Source: Deroplatys truncata (Eukaryota > Arthropoda > Insecta > Mantodea > Mantidae). From it: a stretch of DNA of 64,000 nucleotides. The notes beneath the pieces were generated by a model. That model saw only the letters and a list, made by a program, of their open reading frames with translations, was not told the origin of the DNA and did no database searches. Made by a program: the position numbers and the translations under genes. Positions 33,153 through 44,305 of this stretch are shown in pieces (position 1 is the stretch's first letter; every line of letters begins with the position of its first letter). Where the stretch lies: positions 114,247,692-114,311,691 of the forward strand of contig CM060978.1 of the NCBI GenBank assembly GCA_030765065.1, read 5' to 3'.

Positions 33153-33180
33153 CCATAGACAAATGGTAGTGAAAGTAAAT

Positions 33181-34738
33181 AAAAATAATAAACAAGTGTG
33201 ATGTGAAAATTGTAAGGTTAAATTTATAGGGAATGAATGATTAAGTAATTAAGAAACAAGCACATTCCTTTATATGTGTAAAACATTTTGACTTGCATCA
33301 TAACAGATTTGGCAATAATTTCTACTTATGAACCAAATAAACCAATTTGTTGCAAAACAAATCTGAGTATAAATGGTGATTATACAACAAAATTAATATG
33401 CAATAAACGTATGTTAAGGCATAACAGTACATTATAAGGTGTCCTTTGTTCCTGTTATATGGCACTTGTCTTGTTTTGGAGTCGCCCTTTGTAAAACTCA
33501 ACAAATTCACCTAAACAGTGTTACAGATACTGTTACTTTTGCCCCCCCCCCAAATAGTTTTGATTTGATTCATAAAATTTGTTTTAATTAAAACACTTAC
33601 TTGGAATTATCAACTTCAAATGTATCACAATGAAAATGTGTGGTGTGATGTCTTCATAAGATGACATCTCACAGTAAATTTTTATACTGAGTGGACATAA
33701 TGGGTTTTGGAAATGGGTGATACTATTACACAAAATAGATACTTAACAGTTCAAACTCAAACATCAGCTAAAACTGAGAACATTCTTCAACTAGCCATTC
33801 CTCTATATCTTATTTGGACATTAGAAGCAGAGGGGCAGATGTCTATAGTTCTATTTTGCATAGGGAAGCTAAAAAGTCACAATTAATGAGTTCTATATGT
33901 ACATAGTTTCCCATGAACTTAGTACAGTTGATTCATTAATTATATGACTGAGTGGACTTGACGGTACAATGATGAAAGGTACCTTTAAAAACCTATATCT
34001 GTAATATAAAATATTGATAATAATGACTACTAGGACTTCCATCCTTCTGCTGCTGAGATCCACAGGGGCTGTTAACATTTCCAAATTGAGACAATTCTCT
34101 CCTAATATTTTTAGGCTGCCTACTAATTTCCAGTTACATTCTAGACTCATAATCTTGCCTTGAGATTCCAAATAATTCTTTTAATTTTAAGAAACATTTT
34201 ATACAATATTTTTGGTACATCTGATTAAATGGCTCTGAAGTGGGGTAAACACAACTGTCTTCATAGACACTGACATGGTAAGGGAAAATCAATGAACCTC
34301 TTAATTTGGTTACTTTTATCACGGCTCCTATAACCACCTACTAAATAGCATGTAAAGATAGTAATTCAAACTCTCCCAAAAATACATTTGCTCACCTCAA
34401 TAGTGTGAGGGTAACATGTGTGCATTAAATCCTGGAGGGGCCCAATTTGAATCTTGGTTGAGGCGAGTTGCCTGGATGTATGTTTTTTTTCCATTTTATC
34501 CTTATCCTCATTAGATTTTAGCTATGTAACTCTCAACTCATGAACCACAGTTTCATTTGAGTATTATTTCATGCATTCCATTCAAAGCCTACGTAGACCA
34601 GAGGTAAGGGAAATTAAAAAAAAGAAAGAAAATCTGCTCACTGTGGGACATTCAATCTAGCAGCAAGAACTGAATAAGTTCTTATTGATTATTTTGCTCA
34701 TTTGTTACAATTAAACATGTTTAACTAATATTAAAAAT
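33181..34738. other. AT-rich region; possible faint tRNA-like SINE near 34380-34500
   Basis: No gene recognised. Around 34380-34480 a sequence with ctcacctcaatagtgtgagggtaac and aatttgaatcttgg might be a very old tRNA-derived SINE, but I cannot align it to the three families here. A C run sits at 33542-33550. Confidence 0.3.
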
Positions 34739-35690
34739 CTGATGTGTTACATTCGCATAATTTCCTCTACCCACTATCATTTATTTTTATATAGCTTCTA
34801 CAAACTATTCTTAAAAAAGCTTATTTTTCTATTTTGAGATAAACCTTTGCAGAAATAGTTTCATTACACATTTTCTTGCAGGTACAAGGAAAATAGAGCA
34901 AACCGAATTGATACATGTTTAAAGGTGGGGCGCCATATGCTGGCATTAGATTTCCATACTCCTTCCATGACATTGTGAAAACAACTGAATGAGAGCATTT
35001 CAAACAAAATGATTAAGTATTGAACATTTCAAACCAATACTAATGAATATCTTGGAAATGATTTATGTCACCAAAAGGTTTATTGGAAATAAATTGTGTT
35101 TTAAGAGACTTGCATTTTTTGTGTAGTATGCTTCTATCTCATCTATACCAAACTCCTTCTGAATGAAGAGGACTTCAAAACTATTTCCAGAAAATTCAAG
35201 ATATACACTTGTCATTGTAAATATCTTAAATATATGTTTTTAACCAAAACTGCTAAGAGCCATTTTTGAGAAAATAAAAATGTCAAACAATTTTTCCATG
35301 TAAAGGGTGGTGCAGTGGTGAGATTTTCTTGAAAATTTTTGTGTTGCATCCTTGAAACATGAACTTAAATACAGAGTTTGGTAATTATCTGACTTTTCAT
35401 TTTTGGGTTATACTGTTCACAGACACACACAGAGTTTTTCTAAAAAATTTTTTTTTGGATTCAGGAGCCCCAAAACATGTATTTCTAATGAAATCTCGAT
35501 ACTTAAATTGAGGTGTATTTTGAGAGCCTGCAAAAAGCATACAAAGAGCCATGTAACTCTAGTAACTGGGCTCCCACATAAAACACACACATCTTCCTCT
35601 AAAACTGCTCTTTTGGATTAAAGGAGTCTCAAAATGTGTATTTCTGGTGAACTCTTGGTATTGAATTTTTGGGTGAAAATAAATTATTAG
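34739..35690 (+). repeat. Hairpin-ended repeat, copy f
   Basis: Starts ctgatgtgttacattcgcat and runs through ccaaaaggtttattggaaat, catgtaaagggtggtg and aaaacatgtatttctaatg. The right end is rearranged, with a partial second right end after about 35580, and no hairpin remains. Confidence 0.8.
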
Positions 35691-36224
35691 AATTTTGCAA
35701 GTTTAACTGTATCCTCAAACAGTGTATCTGTTCAAACATTGAAAGGCTGCTTGTGTAGAATGCTAAATCTGCTCAACTCCTGTTGTAAAGGATTCTTGTG
35801 TCTGTTAAGAGAATATACAGGTAAAAATAGTTGGGGATATGATTAATGAAGACAAAGCACTCACATTTTCTGAGTTAAGCCACCCAAGGTAAAATATGGT
35901 GTATTTTTCCCCATAAACTGCAAAATGAAGGTTTATCTTTTATTCTATGTGTATAGTCCAAGTTGTTTTGTTATTAAGACTAGATTTTATCCAAAAGCAG
36001 CAATGGATATATTACCTAAACACACAAACAGTGCCTATTTACGAACATCATTTTCTTTTACTAACTGAATTGTCTGTTAATATGCCATGTTACAGAGAAA
36101 ATATGCTAGGTACCTGATTAACATTAATCTGTTTTATAGTTTAAAGGTGCCTAAATTTGGCCTAATAGAATAATTCTGTTCCTGCATAATAACTGTACTG
36201 TACTGTTATATCTCATAGCATTTT
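35691..36224. other. AT-rich spacer, no feature seen
   Basis: No coding pattern and no repeat shared within the window noticed. Confidence 0.4.
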
Positions 36225-36567
36225 GGAAACTGCCTCTGAGGTCTGTTGGTTAGCACACTAGCCTCCAAATCAGAGGTCCTGGGTTCGTTTCCCAGCTGGA
36301 GGGTGGGAACTTTTATTTGGCCAGGATTATTCCTTATCCTCCCTAAAGCACCAATTTGCGGCGGTACTGGGTGTTGAGCACCAATTTTGCGGCACAGGAT
36401 TTTCAAGAATGGTTCTGGGTTCGATGCTAGCACAGGGATTTGCATGGATCTAGTGTTAGGAGTCTGGATGGGTGAATGTGTGCATGAATTTAATGTAATA
36501 CAAAAGTAATACCAACCCAAACATTATAACTGTAAATGCGATCATTGCCAATTGTTTCGAAGAAAAT
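36225..36567 (+). mobile_element. SINE-III, copy 1, 5' part
   Basis: tRNA-like head with ctgttggttagcac (A-box region) and GGTTCGTTTCC (B box, 36282-36292), followed by ggtgggaacttttatttggccagg and, after a 30-bp internal repeat (caccaatttgcggc, then caccaattttgcggc), a body ending attgccaattg. The 3' end (ggtggcatataaat) is found on the far side of the repeat inserted at 36568. Confidence 0.8.
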
Positions 36568-37673
36568 CTGATGAGATACATTCACATACTTTCTCTGCCC
36601 CTATCGTTTATTAGTGGGTATACAAACCATTCTTAACAAAGCTTATTTTTCTGTCTACTGCATTTTAATCCATATAAGTCTGCAGAAATAGCTATATTAC
36701 ACATTTTGTTATAGATACAAAGGGAGCAGCGATAGTTCAAATGTTTAATAACTAGACACTATATGCTGACCTTAAAATTCCATACTGATTCCATACAATT
36801 GCGAGAAACAACTGAATGTTGACAGGACTTTAAAAGAATGACCAAGAAATGAACCATTCAAACCTTTAATAATGGATATCTCAAAATGGCTTATGCCACA
36901 AAAAAACTCATTTGAAACAAATTGTGTGTTTTAAAGAGATCTTTTTTTTTAATGAAGTATGTTTTTGTCTATTGCTTAACGTTTACCATTATTCAAGATT
37001 ATATAAAATTTCTTCACCAAATGAAGTGGATTTAACAGGCTATTCCCAGAAAATTTAAGATATACATTTTATTTATGTAAATATCTTTAAATTACAGTAT
37101 TTTAATCAAAATTGTTAGGGCCATTTTTTTATAAAATCAAACATTTCAAAAAAGGTTCCATGTAAAAGGTAGTCTGGGATAGGGGAATTTTCTTGAAAAT
37201 CTTTGTGTCATATCTCTGGAAGGTACTTAACCTAAATACCAAGTTTGGTGTTTACCCAGCTTTCCATTTTTGAGTTTCCAGACATGTTTCCAAAAATGCT
37301 TTATTTGGATTGAGGGAGCCTCAAAACATGTACAGCTTGTGTGAATTGTCGTGACACTCCATATGCGCAAGAGAGGAGAAATGAGTAGTGGTGAGCAAGC
37401 GATAACACAACTCGGAGGCAGCCACATATACAACGCATTGTAAACAAATGTGTAAGGTTACCTTGCATTTGAGCTCGCAGCAGGTGGAACACTGACCCCC
37501 ACCTCTCTTATTATGCAAGTGGACTGGTCAGTGCTATTGTGCATATGTGCTTCAGGGTGGGGGACTGTCACGACAATTTACACAAACTGTATTTCTGTTG
37601 AAATCTCAGTATCAACTTTTTGAGTGGAATGCAATACCTTCTTTACCTACTATGTATGTGGTAGGGAAAGTAA
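36568..37673 (+). repeat. Hairpin-ended repeat, copy g, most complete
   Basis: Starts ctgatgagatacattcacat (subterminal actttctctgcccc) and ends tacctactatgtatgtggtagggaaagta. The two ends contain inverted copies of actttctctacc, and the right end can fold as a hairpin. It has no open reading frame of note. A 257-bp MITE is nested at 37333-37589. The repeat itself interrupts SINE-III. Confidence 0.85.
37333..37589. mobile_element. Tc1/mariner-type MITE, 257 bp, TA target duplication
   Basis: Ends CAGCTTGTGTGAATTGTCGT and, on the other strand, CAGTTTGTGTAAATTGTCGT, with TA on both sides (37331-37332 and 37590-37591). Other copies of the host repeat read aacatgtatttctg without interruption, confirming the insertion point. 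Confidence 0.92.
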
Positions 37674-37735
37674 TAAAAAGCTGCCAATATGACCGAGATG
37701 TTAAAGGTGGCATATAAATAGAGAGAGAGAGGGAT
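37674..37735 (+). mobile_element. SINE-III, copy 1, 3' part
   Basis: agctgccaatatgaccgagatgttaaaggtggcatataaat matches the 3' end of the SINE at 47372 (gaccaatgtagttgaaggtggcatataaat), so the repeat at 36568 split one SINE. Ends in a short (ga)n tail. Confidence 0.7.
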
Positions 37736-38689
37736 AAAGAAAAAGCTTTTTCGGCCAGGGGTAAGTTACCCTAAACTTCTGCATTTCCAATCAGCTTACT
37801 TCAACTCCACTGAGATTGTATTCTCAATATTGGAGAGGGTCTCTGTAGTTTCAAATGTCAAAATAATATGATGCCTGAGATGTTTCATGGTTCCAGATGC
37901 TTGAAGATCTCTTGCAGCTATGCCACTTTACTTGCAGAGATCAATCAATTCCATTTCACCAAGCTTAAAATGGATTATCTGACAAGGTCATTAGCATATC
38001 TGTTAATGCATTTTAATTGTAATATTAAAAGCTATCAGTTTATTTTATATTGCATTTTCTGAGATTAAACAAATATGTTTCAAAGAATACAATTTCACTG
38101 TTTTCCTTTCAGGTTAAGATTAAGGTAAAAATTTCTATCTTAACGTATTCGCCATTATAATTTCAAACAGAAAGTTTCATCTTACTAAGGATGCTTGGCT
38201 GATCTCTTTTAGAAAACAGCAAATTAGCAATTTGCTCTTGTTCACAACTTTAATCAACAAATTTATGAATAGGGCAACGTAAATTTACTGCCTTCTTATT
38301 TACAAAGGGACATAGTTATACAAGAAGGAACCAACCACAACTTTACAAAACCTATAATATAAATACCAGAATTAAATCATGGTTCTGTAAGAGCTTAAAA
38401 ATGTCTAAAAACACTACTTTTAAAGAACATATAGAAATTGAGTTTTCATACTTTCCTAAAAATGACAGCATTGTAAAACATAATTTGGAACCAGTTCCTT
38501 CTTGCATAAGTACATTCAGTTAGAACATGTTAAGTAAACCAGCTGCTTTATCATTGTATTATGTTCAGGAAGCTAGTGATGTCTTCTGAAAGCCAAACAG
38601 GAAATCATCTCCTGCTCACAGTCATTCAGTTTTTTAGGAAGTACATATATAGGTTTAAAACAGATGATTTCACTATGTTCTTTGAGAAA
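37736..38689. other. Region 3' of GFM2, no feature seen
   Basis: AT-rich. The part next to 38690 is likely the GFM2 3' UTR. I could not find a canonical AATAAA on the minus strand close to the stop; an ATTAAA-type signal may be used. Confidence 0.4.
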
Positions 38690-40930
38690 TTATATTATTT
38701 GAAAACCTGTCACACTTCTTATTGCTTTGGCTTCTTCTGTAGAGGTCATGATTTGGTAGGATATGAATTCCATGCTAAAAGATGCAGTACCAGAAGTGAT
38801 AATACGAAGATCAGTTGAATAACCCAGAAGTTCAGAAAGTGGTGTGTGAGCAGACACAACTTTTGCCATTCCACGACTTGTTACTTCTTGAATATCAGTC
38901 CTTCGCCTTGAAAGATCAGCTAGTACCATGCTCAGACACTCTTCATTTGTTACTACTTCTAACCTCATAACAGGTTCCATTAGAAGAGGTCCTGCATCCT
39001 TGAGTGTTTTACGAATGCACTGTGTTACTGTTGCAGAGACTATAGTGTCTGAGGTGCCTTGTTTTACTTCCAGCCAGTGTAGTATTACTTGCACATTTGC
39101 TACTGGACACCCTAGTTTTGGCCCATGTGTCAATGCTGTCTGCACTCCATGTTTTACAGCCTTCATGCGCCTTGGTGAAATGGCTGCAATGTTTGCAGCA
39201 TTATCTGGGCTGTGATCTAGTATCAGCAACTCAAATCCCTTATGATTTTGTGATAGGACTGAGAGTGTAACCATTACATGGTGCAAACCAGTACCTATTT
39301 TATGTTCTGTTACATGTGTATGTTTTGCCCTGCCACTTATAGTTTCCTTATAAGCAATCTGCAAATTACCAAGCTCCACATCTATATTATATTCTGAGAT
39401 TATCCGATTCTTAATAATCTCCAAATGTAACTCACCCATTCCACCTAGAATGGTTTGACCCGTCTCTCCTTCCTGCTCAACATATAAACTTGGGTCTTCC
39501 CGCTGTAATTCCTGAAGGGCTTGTTCCAAAGCTACTTGGGCAGACTTGGATGGAGGTTCTATGGAACAAAAGAAAACAGGAACAGGAACTTCAGTTGCTA
39601 CTCCAAGCAAATTGTTGGAATCATCTCCAAGCTTGGAAAGTCTTTTCCTAGCAGTTGACACTGCATTAGCATTTGAACAAATCATATTGCCTGCTACAGT
39701 AAATTTAAGACCTGTAATTGCAGCAATATTGCCTCTACTAACCTCTGTAACCTCCTCATATTCATCAGCAAATGCCACCAATAACTTGCCTATCTGCTCC
39801 AACCTTTCTTTTTGAATGTTGTATATTTTCTGTCCTTTACTAAGTTTTCCAGAAAATATTCTAAAAAAAGTTATGGGTCCTTTGTGGTCATCATGGATTA
39901 CTTTGAATGCCCTTGCACACAAATCTCCCTTGAATGCATTTGCCATTTCCTGATTACGGTCATTAGGAGAAGGTAAATATTGTATAACAGCATCCATCAG
40001 TGTTTGTACCCCTATGTTTTTGTATGAACTGCCACATACAACTGGTATGCCCTGCTGTGTTAGCGTCACTCTCCGTAATGAAGCTATAATTTCTCTTGGT
40101 TGAATATCAAGTATGCTATCCAATTTTATGACTGTGTCAGCCATCTCATCATCTTTGTCAGCCAAATTTTCTATTAATTTGGACCGAACTTGGCTGGATT
40201 CTTCCCAACAATTTTCATCATTAGTTATTTTATGGCGTGCATATTTTCTGCCTTCACACTGAGGATCCCAAATTATCTTTTCTAAAGTAATCACATCAAT
40301 AATTCCTTTTAATTTCCCAGACTCCATTAATGGCAACTGGATTAGCAGGGGCATAATTCCTAATTTGTTTTCAACAGAACTTTGACATAAATAAATGTCT
40401 GCATCACTGCGGTCCATTTTGTTACAATATATGACACAAGGAAGCTTATACCTTTCAGCCTGCCTCCATACAGTGATTGTTTGCGCTTCCACACCCGCCG
40501 AGCCATCCAGGAGAATAACGACACCATCTAGTACTCCTAAGGACTGCTCTACCTCCATTGTGAAGTCTATGTGGCCTGGAGTGTCCACAAGATTGAATCT
40601 ATGGCTGTTCCACGGAAAAGTAACGGCTACCGAAGATATTGTAATTCCTCGCTGACGTTCCTGTTCCATATAGTCTGTAACTGTGTTGCCGTGATGTACT
40701 TCACCCATATTTGGGATACGTCCTGAATAGAAGAGCATGCGTTCTGTTGTTGTCGTTTTGCCGGCATCAATATGGGCAAGGAGGCCAATATTCCTAATAA
40801 CATCGACTGCTTCACACGATTCATTCTTTATCTTAGCAGTTTGTCTATGTGAATAACGCCTACAAGTTTTTAAAGACCATTTAAGTACAATGGCACACCT
40901 TTTTATCATATTACTTGCCATTAATGTCAT
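38690..40930 (-). CDS. GFM2: Ribosome-releasing factor 2, mitochondrial (EF-G2mt)
   Basis: Complete uninterrupted frame of 746 codons, close to the 740-780 residues usual for the family. This translational GTPase works with ribosome recycling factor to split mitochondrial ribosomes after termination. It does not support elongation. Residues 1-40 are rich in Lys/Arg/Ser and lack acid, like a mitochondrial targeting sequence. The GTPase domain has AHIDAGKT (52-59), RGIT (94-97), DTPGH (116-120) and NKMD (170-173). Later blocks are GNIAAITGLK (domain II), LGGMGELHLE and RMKAVKHGVQ/EPVMRLEV (domains III-V). The ATG at 40930 is chosen as the first in frame; Met4 and Met8 are alternatives. The lack of introns is odd, because the vertebrate gene is split many times. 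EF-G1 (GFM1) is the only close alternative, and I judge the family to be GFM2 by length and motifs. Confidence 0.95.
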   Translation of the reverse strand: MTLMASNMIKRCAIVLKWSLKTCRRYSHRQTAKIKNESCEAVDVIRNIGLLAHIDAGKTTTTERMLFYSGRIPNMGEVHHGNTVTDYMEQERQRGITISSVAVTFPWNSHRFNLVDTPGHIDFTMEVEQSLGVLDGVVILLDGSAGVEAQTITVWRQAERYKLPCVIYCNKMDRSDADIYLCQSSVENKLGIMPLLIQLPLMESGKLKGIIDVITLEKIIWDPQCEGRKYARHKITNDENCWEESSQVRSKLIENLADKDDEMADTVIKLDSILDIQPREIIASLRRVTLTQQGIPVVCGSSYKNIGVQTLMDAVIQYLPSPNDRNQEMANAFKGDLCARAFKVIHDDHKGPITFFRIFSGKLSKGQKIYNIQKERLEQIGKLLVAFADEYEEVTEVSRGNIAAITGLKFTVAGNMICSNANAVSTARKRLSKLGDDSNNLLGVATEVPVPVFFCSIEPPSKSAQVALEQALQELQREDPSLYVEQEGETGQTILGGMGELHLEIIKNRIISEYNIDVELGNLQIAYKETISGRAKHTHVTEHKIGTGLHHVMVTLSVLSQNHKGFELLILDHSPDNAANIAAISPRRMKAVKHGVQTALTHGPKLGCPVANVQVILHWLEVKQGTSDTIVSATVTQCIRKTLKDAGPLLMEPVMRLEVVTNEECLSMVLADLSRRRTDIQEVTSRGMAKVVSAHTPLSELLGYSTDLRIITSGTASFSMEFISYQIMTSTEEAKAIRSVTGFQII

Positions 40931-41404
40931 AATTTACCACTTGTACATAACCTCTAAATTATCGGAAATAAAAAAATTACAAGTGCTCTCTTTTGTCACT
41001 TATTTTGGGAGGGTACAAGAATAAGATTTATACTACACACATCCTCCAAAGCCTATATTACGCTTTAACCTCTTTCCTTAGACTCCCTATTCCACATTTG
41101 TGCTACTTGTATTTGCCACCACAATACACCACTTTACACTTTTACAACTCTGCTCACTCCACTAGCGCTTGCAGAAAGCTACCCGAAGTTGCCCGACGAA
41201 GTTCGAGCGAATGCCGAAAATAAACGAAAGGGAACGATCTTGCAGTTCAAGGGGGAAGGTAGTCCATTCCGGCACATTTTGCTCGCATTGGTTGTGGTCA
41301 AATACGTAATGTGGAACGTTGGCGCGCGCATTTCGACTGGCAATTGAAAGTGAATACATAAAGCCATGCGTTTCAAAGCATGAATTTGTACATACATAGT
41401 ACAA
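40931..41404 (-). promoter_or_regulatory. Likely GFM2 promoter region
   Basis: Upstream flank of GFM2 that is more GC- and CpG-rich (about 41150-41350: ttgcccgacgaagttcgagcg, ggcgcgcgcatttcg) than its surroundings. No TATA box seen. Overlapping short frames on both strands have no recognisable product. Confidence 0.4.
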
Positions 41405-41480
41405 ATCAGTTTAAGTTCAGTACCTTCCAAAGATGCAACACAAAGATTTTCAAGAAAATTCCCCACCCAAAATAACCATT
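41405..41480 (-). repeat. Hairpin-ended repeat, small fragment h
   Basis: ttaagttcagtaccttcc, cacaaagattttcaagaaaattcccca: an internal piece of the repeat, minus orientation. Confidence 0.7.
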
Positions 41481-41753
41481 ATACTCCTCACCATTCCTGA
41501 CATGTCTTTTGTGATATTGTCATCTTGCTACAGTGCCAGTCTCTACAGACATAGCAGGTTTGATATTGGACTTTAAATACTTAAGCTACCATGTAAATAC
41601 TATTGCTGGATAGAAAGTAGTAGGAATACAGGTAGCACACAGTGATTGTATAATTGTTAGTCAATGGGATAGACGGATCTGTTGCATCCCAGTTTTATAT
41701 GTTATAATGTGTTATGTATATGCAAACTCCACCATCTTCTAAATGTTTTCTTA

Positions 41754-41934
41754 TACAGGGTGAAAGGTATTGCTTGAACTGTAATAAAATGGCTAATAGA
41801 CACAGGCACAAGGAACATCACTATGTTTCATTTTTGTAGGTTTAATGACAAAAATTGTATTGGACATATTTGCATTACTCATTATATAGAATCCATGATT
41901 AACGTACAGTTCAAGCAGTACCTTCCACCCTGTA
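41754..41934. mobile_element. Tc1/mariner-type MITE, 181 bp
   Basis: Ends TACAGGGTGAAAGGTATTGC and, on the other strand, TACAGGGTGGAAGGTACTGC. The inverted repeats extend about 30 bp with two mismatches. Flanked by TA at 41752-41753 and 41935-41936. TACAGGGTG termini are common among mariner-type elements. Confidence 0.88.
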
Positions 41935-43019
41935 TACTGTCTTCCCAAATAATACCCATGCAGTAATAATGAGAATTTCTCGTTTCAAGAGATGTCTTTC
42001 TCAAACATGTCTTCAAGGTAATAGAAAGTACATGGGAAATTGAAATTTAAGCATAACATAAGTATAAAGTTATAATTTCGAGCTTATTCAAAGTGAATTA
42101 ATCATCATAATAGTATCAACCTCATGTAAGCAATTTATTGTAGGGCAGATTGCATGTGATGGTGATTAACACTTATTTGCTATTGTCCTACTGTAATGAG
42201 TGTCGAGAAGTTTACTGTTGAAATGGTGATGGTTTACAAATTTTTCTCTCTTAGATAATGCATGATGGGGAGGGGAGCATCCCCCCCCCCCAAGGTTGTT
42301 CTTGGCTTTGGGTATATTCCTACTTACTCTGTATACTTCATAATTGTATGATGTGTTCAATTTCCCTGAGCATTGCTCACAGTGGAGCCAAATGAACAAA
42401 CACAAACAAACATCACTGCATGGGCTCAATTTGTTTTTTTCCCATATGACCTGTCAATAAATTTAAGGTTTCCATATGCTGTAGGACCTCCACTGTGTTA
42501 TACCAAATGTTATATATAGAACCTTTCCCAGGAAAAGGAATCAAAGTGTATTTTCTATTCAATAACTGTAAGTTTTATTAACTAGAACTGGCTTTGTGTA
42601 TGCATAAATGACTAAGTGCAATTACCTATAAGATCATTCCAACAGATTGTAATAACAGACATTCAAGAGGTTAGAATTTAATGGACATTTTAATTGGGTA
42701 GGCCATTCAAATGTATATTAATGTAGGCACATGTTCCTTAAAATACCATACAAATGTATTATACAGTACTATTAAATATGAATGTGAATGCAATGTCTCT
42801 AAATAATAACAATGTTTCTTTGTGTTTAGCCATATCACACCCACCCTTCATAATTGTCAATCACTTTAACATGTAGTTTAGTGTGCCAGTATTAATTGTT
42901 TTTTCATATGTTGACTGCAGAAAGAATGTAACAGCACATGCTGATTTATAAATTTGGGTGGCTGGATGAGACACTCGTTCATTAGTATTGCTCTCTGTCC
43001 TCCATAGTATTTTTTATTT
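41935..43019. other. AT-rich region, no gene seen
   Basis: Contains a C run at 42281-42290. No coding pattern or repeat found. Confidence 0.4.
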
Positions 43020-43225
43020 TAATGTCCCTTTTAACTTCACAGGTTTACAGAGATTGGAGACTGGTGGGAGGGGGGATGACAATGATGAAGATGGTGCAAT
43101 TGATGGAATTATGGTGGGGAAAACCAGAGAACATTCATTCTAAGTGCCATTTTATCTACCACAAAATCCCACCTCTGATCCCTAGGATTGAATCCAGGCT
43201 TTTTTGTGAGAGGCCATAGTGCTGC
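43020..43225 (-). mobile_element. SINE-II, copy 4, 3'-truncated and diverged
   Basis: gatgatggtgcaattgatgg-type body, ggggaaaaccagagaac, taccacaaaatcccacctctg and ggattgaatccaggc (B-box complement) in the same order as the copy at 23293. Confidence 0.75.
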
Positions 43226-44179
43226 CCAATTAGAAGTATGAATGAGACAACATTTAAAACAGAGATAGCATTACTCAATACTATCCAGTAATGAAGATAG
43301 CATTACTCAATACTGTCAAGTAATGAAACCAAGAAGTTGTTTTACAAGGCAGCTCCCACTATGACTTCACGAATGAGGTGTATGTAAATAAAGTAGATAC
43401 ATAAAAAAGAATAACTATTTCAGCAGATATTTTGCCATGCAATACATATTATACATTTATATAATTTAAGTTGGGTGTTTTGTAATAAATATGGTAGCTG
43501 ACATTTCGATATGTAGAAATCATTCAGCAATAATGTGGTAATACACAAGTTTTATGTAACTATTTGTGCTTCCAAGGCCAGCGCTTAACCGAGTTACCCA
43601 GATTGACAAAAAATTCCCAAAGATATACAGTACATATGGAGAATTTTCTGTTTATGAAATGCTTTAAGTTATTTTGCAATGAAAAGAACATTATGTCCCA
43701 ATTTATTTATTTGGTATAACAGCAGGAAATAGTGTTTGAGCACAACACTAATACACATCCAAAATCAAACTATGGATCCCAAACTATTATCATTACATCA
43801 CATTCAAAATTGAAATAGGTATCAGACATAACCTTTGAGCACCAGTTCTCTTGTTCGTTTTACGATATTAGTGTGCAATCCATAAAAATAAACTTTTCGA
43901 AATACAGTCCCTAATTCGAACACATTTTAACACCTTAACATACTAAGTTATAGTTTATATTTAAGGTTAGCTTGTTTTCGCTATATATATTTCAATTCTT
44001 CATTACAACCAACTAAACTTTCGATTCATAACCTGTCTTCTACCTTACTAGGTTTTCAGGTCATGTTCCAATTTTAAAAATCGAATGCGCGTTATTTGGT
44101 ACTCAATATTAAATAAGGTATCACTATAAACTCCTACATTTACACAATTGCTCGTTGATACGAAAATTCTGCTTTATTT
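43226..44179. other. AT-rich region with a 33-bp tandem duplication
   Basis: gatagcattactcaatact is repeated at about 43263 and 43296. No gene recognised elsewhere in this stretch. Confidence 0.4.
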
Positions 44180-44305
44180 TTATATTTTCGGCATTGCTAT
44201 TTTATTCGCTGACTTCCATCTTAGTTTGGTTTCAAGCCTCAGCATGGCAGAGGTCGCGACATTCGCTTTGGAAGCATGGTGTTCGTACACCTTCGGGGTA
44301 GCTTT
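44180..44305 (-). CDS. Candidate last exon of a small minus-strand gene
   Basis: After a possible acceptor (agctcttgcag, next to 44305) the frame reads KATPKVYEHHASKANVATSA, then MLRLETKLRWKSANKIAMPK, then a TAA stop (44182-44180). An AATAAA follows almost at once (44178-44173). The phase (0) fits the donor at 44695. If joined to the exons at 45362-45329 and 44811-44696, the product would be a basic protein of about 91 residues. I do not recognise it. The polypyrimidine tract is weak and the join is inferred. It could be non-coding. Confidence 0.3.
   Translation of the reverse strand, partial: KATPKVYEHHASKANVATSAMLRLETKLRWKSANKIAMPKI

Larger units (their letters stand above)
32270..33180 (+). 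repeat. Hairpin-ended repeat, copy e, hit by two other elements
   Basis: Plus-orientation copy identifiable at about 32310-32520 (ttcatgtaaaatcttcatgtc, atttatctgactttttgg) and about 32905-33180 (ctaaaattgcttcttctttgg to gtgaaagtaaataaa). SINE-II (about 32535-32860) and a hAT MITE (32998-33152) sit inside it. Confidence 0.75.

Noticed and set aside
38928..40655. Plus-strand frames at 38928-39215, 39546-39815 and 40395-40655
   Set aside because: Shadows of the GFM2 coding strand.
38690..40930. GFM2 as a bacterial elongation factor G contaminant
   Set aside because: It has a mitochondrial-type leader, eukaryotic AT-rich codon use, flanks with local repeats, and matches EF-G2mt better than bacterial EF-G.
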